A DNA stretch of 39,348 nt, from contig DAINRO010000014.1 in the NCBI GenBank assembly GCA_036741795.1, forward strand, positions 1 to 39,348, written 5' to 3'. The position numbers were made by a program, and so were the translations under genes. Below the pieces are notes generated by a model. The model ran no database searches and was not told where the DNA came from. It worked only from the letters and a program-made list of their open reading frames with translations. Origin of the DNA: DATKKM01 sp036741795 (GTDB lineage Bacteria; Chloroflexota; Dehalococcoidia; SM23-28-2; RBG-16-64-32). Of the stretch, positions 31,862-38,893 are shown in pieces. Position 1 is the stretch's first letter; each line of letters starts with the position of its first letter.

Positions 31862-34483
31862 TTATTGAGGCTGGCCGAACGTGCCATCGTCACGCCGGCA
31901 AGTCTTGTTGTATGGCGCACCACCAAGAATCGATACGTCTGCCAGGTTCGTGGTTCCGTCCGCGTTCATGTCGAAGCGGACGCCACCGCCGACCTGGTTG
32001 ACGAACTTGTTGTAAGGAGTGCCACCAAGGATAGAGATGTCCGACAGGTTGACGTTCTGGCTGTCGTTGAGGTCGAACGCCCAGCTGTCGAACGGCTCGT
32101 TGTTGGCGCCAGTGTTGGTGGAGCAAGCCTGGGCCGGGTTCGTGCCCACGTAGCTCTCGATCCAGTCACTGTCGAAGCCCACCTCGGGGCAGAGGTCCGC
32201 CGCGCCGGTCGGGCAAGCGATCTGGGTTGTCACGCCACCCGGGTCACCAGCGCCGACGGTGTCGCCACCCCCACGGTCCGTATCGAACGAACCCAGGTGA
32301 GCGAGTACACCAGAACCCCAGGCGCTGTGCCGCTGGGCACAACTCGGGGGAACGGTGCCGGCGCACGCGCCGGAGTCGGTGGCCGTCGAGTCAGTCAGGC
32401 AGGCGCCTGCGCAGCCGACCGTGCCGGTGGCACAGTAGCCGTCTCCGTCCGCGTCCACGACACCCGTGCTGTAGCAGATCGGGATGACGTTGCCGCGTGC
32501 GTGCCAGTGGCCGTTGGAGACGCCGGAGGCGAAGTTGACGGTCACACTCTGGCCGTTGACCGTGACAATGATCGAGCCCGTGTCGCAGAGGTCGCCGATG
32601 CCGTCGCCCTGCGGGCCGCCGTCCATCGTCGATGTGCTGTAGTCGAGGCCGACTTCAGAGTCCTTGTTGTCGGACTGGCTGTGGAGGATGACCGATCCGC
32701 CGGTCTGGGCCTCGGCAAGCGTGTTGTACGCCGCGCGGACCACTGTGATGTCGTTGGTCCCGGTGTTGACTGTCACGACCTTGACGATCTCACCAACGCT
32801 GTCCGGGTCACCCCCGTCGGGCATCAGGAGGGAGTCGTTGACCGCGATCGGATCGCCGGCGCTCGTGTAGTTCCACGTGGTATCACCAGCAGTCTCCGCG
32901 CCGGTCAGGGTAACGCCCGGTGCGTAGGCGATGGAGCCCACCGTCGGGCAGTTGTCCTGGGAGTTGTTGAAGGTGTCGCCGTCGTGGTCGCGGAATCCGG
33001 TGGCGCTGCCAGTCCCGGACGGGGTCGGGTCACAGGACGAGTCCAGCATGTCGCCAGATGGGTTATTGAAATTGTCGAGGTCCGGACCGTTGGTTGTCCG
33101 GCCGTCCTCGACGTTCGCGTTCTTCGGACAGCTGTCGAAAGTGTTCTCGAAGCCGTCGTTCTCGGCGTCGCGCAAGCTGCTCGTGTAGTTGAGCGTGACG
33201 TGCGTCCCCGGGGTAGCCGGGTTGGTCGCCCGCGAGATCAGGCCAGGGCCGGCAGGTGGGCAACCGTCGTTCGTGTTACCAGCGCCGTCGCCGTCGTCGT
33301 TCGTGCTGTTCAGGCACTGGGCGCCGGTCTCGGCGGGGCCGATGGCCGGGCAGCCATCGTTGACGAGGGTGTCACCGTCACTGTCGAGACTCTCCGTGCA
33401 TGCGCCGGCAATTTCGGCGGGCGCCGCGACCGGAGAAGACTGGTTCTCGGCTACCAGCCCGGTGCAGAAGTCTGTGATGGTTGACGGGTTGGCGAGAACG
33501 GCTGTCGGGTCGTTCAGGAGCGCCTGGTTGGGGTCTCCCGTCGCTGACGCCAATGGCGTGCTTATCGCGCGGCCCAGCGGGTTCGGCGGGTCGCCGACGA
33601 AGGCGGTGTTGAGCTGGCCGTTCTCGAACTGCGCGTAGTAGAGCGGTACTTCCGTGCCGACGACCTGGGTGATTCCACCATAGAGAGCGACCGGCAGCAC
33701 CGGGTCCAGGGGGCCGTCGCTGGTGGGAGTCTTGTCAGGGTCGAACGCGTCGAGAATGTAGCTGGGGTAGTTGTCGAACGGCAGGTTGTCCGCGATACCG
33801 ACGACGCCGTCGAGCGCTACTTCTTCCTCGACCCCCGGCGTTTGCGGGGAACCCAGCGCACCCGTCGGTACGCCGCCGATGCGCCAGCGCGCGAAGCGCC
33901 GGGACGTTCCCTCGAGCTGCGGGAAGGCGATGTTAGACGAGAGACGCGGGTCAGCCTCGTTGTTCGGCATCGCGATCGAGTACAGCGAGTGCTTAACCGT
34001 CAGGGGGCTGTTGCAGGTGTCACCAGCGAGACCCAGGATGACCTGGGAGACCTGGTTACCCGTGAGCAACCCCGGCTGGATGCAATCGGACTCGCCAGGA
34101 TCCACAGCGTTCGCGCCCTCTCCGGGCTCGTCGATGACCGTGTTGCCGTTATTGTCGATTCCGTCGACTGGACTGTTGTCGCGGATCCAGGTGCCGGCGA
34201 TGTTCTCGCTGCAGCTCTTCTTGTGAACCACGCCGACCGGGTCGAACGTGATGTTGTTCGAGAAGTTGAGATCCGGCGAAGCAGTCGTGAGCGTTGTGGT
34301 CGCTCCACGGTCTGCACCCGGAACTACGGAAGAAAGTGTCTGGGTATGGGTGGCGTCGTAGTGACCGTTGTCGGCCTCTACGGCGTCGCTACCCGTAAAC
34401 GTGAGATAGACCGCAAGCACGGTGAGAAGCACCGCCGTTACGGTCGCGAAAGTAATGGCAGGGCGTAAGACCCTAGCTGTCAT
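31862..34483 (-). CDS. Secreted DFC-domain/TSP3 protein with C-terminal dockerin
   Basis: An 873-residue secreted protein. The N-terminal portion, after a signal peptide (to about 36), is related to the 13.7/15.2-kb proteins: GTEVPLYYAQFENG and STITDFCTGLVAENQ align in order with their GTPVLLQ and ITDFCSPLVVEN. The middle has TSP3-type repeats (SLDSDGDTLVNDGCP, RDHDGDTFNNSQDNCPTV, DADGDGYCATGTVGC) and a beta domain around 565-640. The C-terminus (about 800-865) is a dockerin-like pair, loops DLNDSQNVNLSD and DMNADGTTNLAD. A short GTNPAQACSTNTGANNEP just before it matches the other dockerin protein. No membrane helix at the end. Start ATG 34483 with GGGAGGGG upstream; promoter at 34604-34632. 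Confidence 0.86.
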   Translation of the reverse strand: MTARVLRPAITFATVTAVLLTVLAVYLTFTGSDAVEADNGHYDATHTQTLSSVVPGADRGATTTLTTASPDLNFSNNITFDPVGVVHKKSCSENIAGTWIRDNSPVDGIDNNGNTVIDEPGEGANAVDPGESDCIQPGLLTGNQVSQVILGLAGDTCNSPLTVKHSLYSIAMPNNEADPRLSSNIAFPQLEGTSRRFARWRIGGVPTGALGSPQTPGVEEEVALDGVVGIADNLPFDNYPSYILDAFDPDKTPTSDGPLDPVLPVALYGGITQVVGTEVPLYYAQFENGQLNTAFVGDPPNPLGRAISTPLASATGDPNQALLNDPTAVLANPSTITDFCTGLVAENQSSPVAAPAEIAGACTESLDSDGDTLVNDGCPAIGPAETGAQCLNSTNDDGDGAGNTNDGCPPAGPGLISRATNPATPGTHVTLNYTSSLRDAENDGFENTFDSCPKNANVEDGRTTNGPDLDNFNNPSGDMLDSSCDPTPSGTGSATGFRDHDGDTFNNSQDNCPTVGSIAYAPGVTLTGAETAGDTTWNYTSAGDPIAVNDSLLMPDGGDPDSVGEIVKVVTVNTGTNDITVVRAAYNTLAEAQTGGSVILHSQSDNKDSEVGLDYSTSTMDGGPQGDGIGDLCDTGSIIVTVNGQSVTVNFASGVSNGHWHARGNVIPICYSTGVVDADGDGYCATGTVGCAGACLTDSTATDSGACAGTVPPSCAQRHSAWGSGVLAHLGSFDTDRGGGDTVGAGDPGGVTTQIACPTGAADLCPEVGFDSDWIESYVGTNPAQACSTNTGANNEPFDSWAFDLNDSQNVNLSDISILGGTPYNKFVNQVGGGVRFDMNADGTTNLADVSILGGAPYNKTCRRDDGTFGQPQ

Positions 34484-34805
34484 GTTAATTCCCCTCCCTT
34501 GGGCTCCTGTACGGTTTGGCCGCACGAGGTTAGTTGTTCGCCGACAAGCTCATGGCTTATGTTCGTCAGTCGAATATGCAATCCCCCTGTCTGAAGCGTG
34601 TTAATAATCAGTTATGTCCCAAGTGTTGTCAATACCGCCTATCGACACAAAACGTAAGCAGATCGCAAAACAATGTTAATCATTCTGTAACGCGGGCGGT
34701 TTGTAAACACTTTGCAGCCACGGCGGCGTGATGTCAAGACATAACTGCTACCGGAATTCTTCATCCTTGCCGCGACGTACCCCCTGCCTTACGATTCCCA
34801 CGCGC
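34484..34805. other. Divergent intergenic region between the dockerin and TolB-like genes
   Basis: This 322-base stretch, AT-rich at 34580-34720, holds the minus-strand promoter (34604-34632) for the dockerin gene and presumably the plus-strand promoter for the TolB-like gene. It also has TTACGCG-like and TGTAAAC words, but no clear second promoter. No RNA gene is evident. Confidence 0.4.
34604..34632 (-). promoter_or_regulatory. Promoter of the 873-residue dockerin protein gene
   Basis: On the minus strand TTGACA, 17 bases, GATTAT: perfect -35 and four of six -10 matches, about 120 bases upstream of ATG 34483. The long leader ends in a strong GGGAGGGG site. Confidence 0.65.
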
Positions 34806-35795
34806 ATGCCTCCCGCGATCTCGCTTCTCCGCCTGTTTTCTGCGCCAATCGCCATCGCCATTATGCTTTCCGCCTGCGACGGCGGAAACGGGACGGCAGA
34901 GCCGACTCCGGCCCCCACAGCACCGCCAGTTAGCGGCGCCTGGACGGCCGAGCCGGAGGGCGTTTTGGCCTTCGTATCCTTCCGCGAGGGGGAGCAGGAA
35001 ATCTTCGTAAAGGAGGTCCCGGATGGAAAGGAAATCAACCTGACGAACAACCCTGCCGAAGACTTTGACCCGGACATCTCGGAGGATGGCAGGCGCATCG
35101 CTTTCGTCTCCAACCGGGAGGGTGCCGGTCAGACCCACATATATGTAATGGACAGCGCCGGGGGCGAGTCCGTGCGTCTGACGGAGAAGGACGGCGGAGC
35201 GCAGACGCCGCGGTGGTCTCGCGACGGGAGCCGGATCGCCTACAGCCTGGGCGGCGCGGGAGTGGCGGTGATGGACGCCGCCGGAGGTAACGTCGAGGTT
35301 CTGCTGGAGACGGACGCAGCGGGCGAGCCGGCACCCTGCAAGGGCGGGGCGTTCGTCGGCGGCTGGTCGCCGGACGATTCCGAGATCATCTACTACTCGC
35401 CGGTGGGGACGGAAGAGGGTCAACTCTGCCTGCTGTCTGCGGAGGGAGGGGAGCCGGAAGTGATGCTCGACGTCCCTGGAGAGCTGGCGGCGGAACCGGT
35501 GATTTCTCCGGACGGTAAGTCAGTAGTCTACCGGGGAGTAGTCAACGGCCAGCACGACATCTGGATCCTGGACATCGAGAGCGGCGCGCGCACGAACCTG
35601 ACGGAGGACGCCGACCTCGACATCGAGCCGGACTGGTCGCCCGACGGGCAATGGATCGCCTTCGGATCGCTGCGGCCGGGCGCGCCCTTCTTCGACCTCT
35701 TCATCATGCGCCCGGACGGGACGGCGGTTCGCCAGGTGACCGCTGACCCGGCGAAGGAGGCGAACCCGGTCTGGGGGCCGCGGGCGGAAGAGTGA
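34806..35795 (+). CDS. TolB-like beta-propeller lipoprotein
   Basis: A 329-residue lipoprotein with lipobox LSAC (Cys24) followed by a Thr/Pro-rich tether and a WD40-like/TolB-like propeller: repeated blades read SEDGRRIAFVSNREG, SRDGSRIAYSLGG, SPDGKSVVYRGVVN and SPDGQWIAFGSLR, each followed by D-I-W/Y-V/I-M-D. Such propellers bind proteins or peptides outside the membrane; the partner is not known. The frame opens earlier (34728), but the ATG at 34806 starts a proper signal peptide. It is divergent from the dockerin gene and convergent with the FG-GAP lipoprotein gene. Confidence 0.85.
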   Translation: MPPAISLLRLFSAPIAIAIMLSACDGGNGTAEPTPAPTAPPVSGAWTAEPEGVLAFVSFREGEQEIFVKEVPDGKEINLTNNPAEDFDPDISEDGRRIAFVSNREGAGQTHIYVMDSAGGESVRLTEKDGGAQTPRWSRDGSRIAYSLGGAGVAVMDAAGGNVEVLLETDAAGEPAPCKGGAFVGGWSPDDSEIIYYSPVGTEEGQLCLLSAEGGEPEVMLDVPGELAAEPVISPDGKSVVYRGVVNGQHDIWILDIESGARTNLTEDADLDIEPDWSPDGQWIAFGSLRPGAPFFDLFIMRPDGTAVRQVTADPAKEANPVWGPRAEE

Positions 35796-35837
35796 ACGGT
35801 GAAGAGTGAAGGCGGGTCGTTCCGATCGGTTGTCAGG

Positions 35838-37352
35838 TCAGGGGGTCACCAGGTAGACCCGGCCAGCGTCGGGCCGCGATTCGTCCGGCCCGGACTCCAA
35901 CTCAGCGACGATCGCGAGATCCGGCTGGCCGTCGCCATTGAAGTCGCCGGAAACGACGTTGGAGCCGACATGGCCTGAAACCTCGCTCCCGGCAAAGGTC
36001 GTCTGCGCGAGGTCAGCGATGGCGCCGGACGCGGGCAAGCCGGGCGCGAGGACATAGACCGCGCCGGCATCAACGCCGCCCGTGTCGACCAGGCTGCCGC
36101 CGAGGACGAGGGCGTGCGGCGATGGAGGGAGGTCCGTGAGGCTCGTGGCGAAGAGGGCGCCGGGATCGGTGCCGGAGATGGTAACGATGTCGGGCGACGG
36201 CCGGGCAAGATCGATTTCGTTTGGCAGTTTCGTGTTTCCGGGGAGGATGTAGACGATGCCTTCTGAACCTGCGCCGCCTGGTGGAGTGGCGAGCCGGGCG
36301 CTCATCGCGAGGTCATCATCGCCATCGGAGTCGAGGTCGGCGGCGGCGAGGGCGAAGCCCAGGGTATCGTTCTCGGCGGCGCCATAGACGCTAAGGTTAG
36401 GTGTGCCCGAGCTCGTGTCGTATGTGCCGGACAGGCCAGTCCCACCAAAGATCGCGTGGACCTCCGCCGAGGTGTTCCTGGCGTTGTCGGGGCCGTCTGC
36501 AGCCTCGGCGGTGGCGACGATGTCGTCCACGCCATCCCCGTTGAGATCGGCGGCAATAACATAGTCGCCCAGCTCGTCGAACTGGTCGGTGCCGAAGAAG
36601 GAGACGTCCGGTGATGTGACCTCGCCGCTCCAGTCGGTCCTGCCGAAGAAGGCGAAGACAGCGCCACCGGGGACGCCTGAGGGATTGGACGAGAAAGGAG
36701 CGCCCGCCAAAAGGTCGGCGGTGCCGTCGCCGTTGACGTCACCGGCCGCCAGGGAGTCGCCGAAGAGCGCTGCGGGTTGGTCGGAAAGAGAAAGGGTGAC
36801 ATCGGCCGCCTGGGCCGCGAGGTCAATCTCGCCCGATGCCACCGGCCCGAAGAAGATGTAGGCGGCGCCGCTGCCAGAAGCAAAAGGCGCGCCCAGGACC
36901 AGGTCGGCGGCGCCGTCACCGTCGAGGTCCCCGGACGCGGCGGCATATCCCAGTCCGTCGTCCTCACCAGCTCCGAGAATAGTCAGGTCCTGCTCCCCTG
37001 CCGCGAAGTCGCGCTCGCCGGAAAGATCGGCCGCTCCGAAAACGATGTAGGCGGCGCCGGCGTCCTGGCGTCCCTCCGGATCGGCAAAGCGAGCGCCCGC
37101 GACGAAGTCGTCGAATCCGTCATCGTTGAAGTCACCTGCGGCGAGCCCCGGCTGGTCCGAAGGGAACGTAGCGGCGCCATCGCCGTACGCGGTGAGAAAG
37201 GCGCCCTCCGGTAGTGAGACTTCGCCGCGAGGCCCCGATGCCAGTGGCGTTTCTGGATGAGGGGTTGGGCTGGCCGAGTCCCCGTCATAGCCACAGCCAG
37301 CGACCAGGGTCAGGACGACGGCCAACGCAGAGGAAACCAGGCGGCTGTTCAT
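35838..37352 (-). CDS. FG-GAP (integrin-alpha-like) beta-propeller lipoprotein
   Basis: A 504-residue lipoprotein (lipobox VAGC, Cys20; then a Pro/Thr tether) whose body is a seven-bladed-type propeller of FG-GAP repeats. Each repeat has a calcium loop such as GDFNDDGFDDFVAGA, GDLDGDGAADLVLGA, GDVNGDGTADLLAGA, ADLNGDGVDDIVATA, ADLDSDGDDDLAMSA and GDFNGDGQPDLAIVA. The fold resembles integrin-alpha ectodomains and suits a calcium-dependent adhesive or scaffold role. It fits the calcium-binding theme of the locus. No enzyme domain is fused. Ends convergent with the TolB-like gene. Confidence 0.86.
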   Translation of the reverse strand: MNSRLVSSALAVVLTLVAGCGYDGDSASPTPHPETPLASGPRGEVSLPEGAFLTAYGDGAATFPSDQPGLAAGDFNDDGFDDFVAGARFADPEGRQDAGAAYIVFGAADLSGERDFAAGEQDLTILGAGEDDGLGYAAASGDLDGDGAADLVLGAPFASGSGAAYIFFGPVASGEIDLAAQAADVTLSLSDQPAALFGDSLAAGDVNGDGTADLLAGAPFSSNPSGVPGGAVFAFFGRTDWSGEVTSPDVSFFGTDQFDELGDYVIAADLNGDGVDDIVATAEAADGPDNARNTSAEVHAIFGGTGLSGTYDTSSGTPNLSVYGAAENDTLGFALAAADLDSDGDDDLAMSARLATPPGGAGSEGIVYILPGNTKLPNEIDLARPSPDIVTISGTDPGALFATSLTDLPPSPHALVLGGSLVDTGGVDAGAVYVLAPGLPASGAIADLAQTTFAGSEVSGHVGSNVVSGDFNGDGQPDLAIVAELESGPDESRPDAGRVYLVTP

Positions 37353-37391
37353 ACGATGGCTACGTTATCCGACGCCACCTGGTGGGTATAG

Positions 37392-37423
37392 AAAAAGGGG
37401 TGGAGCGTTCTGGCTCCACCCCT
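37392..37423 (-). terminator. Intrinsic terminator of the TP-rich cohesin-like gene
   Basis: On the minus strand AGGGGTGGAGC and GCTCCACCCCT pair perfectly (11 pairs, six-base loop) and are followed by five T. It lies 36 bases after the stop at 37459 and just upstream of the FG-GAP gene start, so it separates the two genes. Confidence 0.85.
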
Positions 37424-37458
37424 CAACTAAGTTCCAGTTGAACTTGACTGGCTGCCGC

Positions 37459-38742
37459 CTAGCGCCTCGCTCGGCTCCGCTGGTAGGCGGTCGCTCCGGC
37501 GATGAGACCAGCCACGGACAGCAGGAGCAGCCACGCGCCACCTGACCGGTCCATGGGCCCACCAGTGTTAGGGAAGCCGCCTGGTCCCTGGCCGCCGGCA
37601 CCCACATCAAATGGGGTCGGCGTAGGAGACGCGGTTACGACAGCCGTCGGAGTCGGGGTAGCCGTTGTTGTGGCCGTTGCGGTCGTCGTGGCCGTTGCCG
37701 TGGCCGTCGCGGTGGCCGTAGCCGTCGCGGTTGGCGTGGGTGTAGGTGTCGGCGTCGGCGTAGGTGTCGGTGTGGGCGTAGGTGTCGGTGTCGGCGTAGG
37801 TGTGGGAGTGGGTGTAGGGGTAGGCGTAGGTGTCGGCGTCGGAGTTTCGGATGACGGCCCCGTGGGTGTGGGCGTGGGCGTCGGAGTTTCGGATGACGGC
37901 CCCGTGGGTGTGGGCGTCGGCGTTGGTGTTCCGGATGACGGCGGCGTGGGTGTTGGCGTGGGTGTCGGCGTGGGTGTCGGCGTTGGCGTCGGAGTAGGCG
38001 TGGGGGTTGGAGTTGGTGTTGGGGTAGGTGTGGGCGTCGGAGTGGGTGACGGAGTCGGCGACGGAGTCGGGGTCGGGGTTCCGCCGGTCGGGCAACTAGA
38101 TCCGTCGGAGCGGATCTCGCCATGATTGATGTTGTTCACCGCGTAGGGTGACGACTGGGCGTCGAGAATCTTGGGTGGATCGCCTTCCAGTGAGTCGGTA
38201 AGTGTCAGTGGGCTGATTCCCACTCCCACGATCTGGACGGTCACACGGACCACGACGCCGACACCGCTTTCGGTAGCGGCACCGCCAAGCTCGGTGATCT
38301 CAAACCTGTAGTTTCCGTCAGTTTGCGGAAAAGTATTCTCTCCCAGGTAAAACGGTGTGCCCACAGTAGCGTTCTGGAAGAACATGAGATTGTTGTCCGG
38401 GGCACGAGCGTTGATCTGAATGACGGTTGGGTCGAAGAGGATGTTGACAGCTATTCCATTGGTGGCGCCGGCGCCGGTCCCGCCATCGAGAGGAGGGACT
38501 TCGTCGACTATAAGGTCAATGTCGAAGATGGCACCCACGGTTCCGGTTCGGCAGGCTTGCGTGGTGCCGATGGCGAGTGCGGAGTTCCCGGTGGTGTCTG
38601 TGTCGACGGCGAGAATGTCTACCTCACCTGGCACGGGGGTCCCGTGATCGGCGAGCACGCCGAGGGCCTGAATGCTAATGAATCCTGCCAGGGCCACCAC
38701 GGCCAGAGCGACAGGCGCGAACATTGCACTACGCCACGACAT
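37459..38742 (-). CDS. Cohesin-like domain protein with long Thr-Pro stalk and FPNTGG sorting-type anchor
   Basis: A 427-residue exported protein: signal peptide (to about 31), cohesin-like module (41-217; Cys64/Cys217, NYRFEITELGG, EIRSDGSSC), a roughly 155-residue stalk of TP, SP and AT repeats (about 221-375), then FPNTGG (390-395), a helix WLLLLSVAGLIAGATA and tail QRSRARR. The end matches a sortase substrate (xPxTG, helix, positive tail); no sortase gene is in the window. RBS AGGAGGG before ATG 38742. Its stalk DNA is a minisatellite. Promoter and operator candidates lie at 38785-38833. Confidence 0.88.
   Translation of the reverse strand: MSWRSAMFAPVALAVVALAGFISIQALGVLADHGTPVPGEVDILAVDTDTTGNSALAIGTTQACRTGTVGAIFDIDLIVDEVPPLDGGTGAGATNGIAVNILFDPTVIQINARAPDNNLMFFQNATVGTPFYLGENTFPQTDGNYRFEITELGGAATESGVGVVVRVTVQIVGVGISPLTLTDSLEGDPPKILDAQSSPYAVNNINHGEIRSDGSSCPTGGTPTPTPSPTPSPTPTPTPTPTPTPTPTPTPTPTPTPTPTPTPTPTPPSSGTPTPTPTPTGPSSETPTPTPTPTGPSSETPTPTPTPTPTPTPTPTPTPTPTPTPTPTPTPTPTPTPTATATATATATATATTTATATTTATPTPTAVVTASPTPTPFDVGAGGQGPGGFPNTGGPMDRSGGAWLLLLSVAGLIAGATAYQRSRARR
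37616..38079. repeat. Thr-Pro/Ala-Thr coding minisatellite
   Basis: Degenerate repeats of GT(G/A/C)GG(C/T) words encode (TP)n and then (AT)n in the stalk of the 427-residue protein. Within it a 42-base unit occurs three times (starting 37838, 37880, 37922; TPTPTPTGPSSE on the protein), nearly identical. This type of array changes length by slippage or recombination and assembles poorly. Confidence 0.85.
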
Positions 38743-38784
38743 ATGCCCTCCTGAATTGGTTTCCGCTGATTAGTGTTAGCAAAT

Positions 38785-38814
38785 AGCGTAATTGGGTGTG
38801 CGGAGGAGTGTCAA
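38785..38814 (-). promoter_or_regulatory. Possible promoter of the TP-rich cohesin-like gene
   Basis: On the minus strand TTGACA, 18 bases, TACGCT (three of six -10 matches, including the key first two and last positions), 43 bases before ATG 38742. A 19-base inverted repeat lies directly upstream. Confidence 0.5.
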
Positions 38815-38833
38815 TTGACCGGTCGACGGTCAA
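38815..38833. promoter_or_regulatory. Candidate operator, 19-bp inverted repeat
   Basis: TTGACCG, five bases, CGGTCAA: seven-base perfect arms immediately adjacent to the minus-strand -35 element. Placement is typical of an activator site for a regulator such as an OmpR or LacI type; identity unknown. Confidence 0.5.
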
Positions 38834-38893
38834 CCTTTAAATCCTCTAACAAATGACGCTGGCTGCAGCGGCCCGTTACAAGGCCGTCGGGGC

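Noticed and set aside
29347..33484. Other long plus-strand ORFs (29642-31087, 30271-31611, 31850-33484)
   Set aside because: All are antisense shadows of GC-rich surface-protein genes; no ribosome-binding sites or recognisable motifs.
37616..38079. Repeat array considered as CRISPR
   Set aside because: Short degenerate coding repeats without spacers of constant length; they encode a Thr-Pro stalk in frame and no cas gene is near.
19951..38742. Interpretation as a cellulosome
   Set aside because: No glycoside hydrolase, carbohydrate esterase, polysaccharide lyase or clear carbohydrate-binding module is fused to a dockerin or present nearby.
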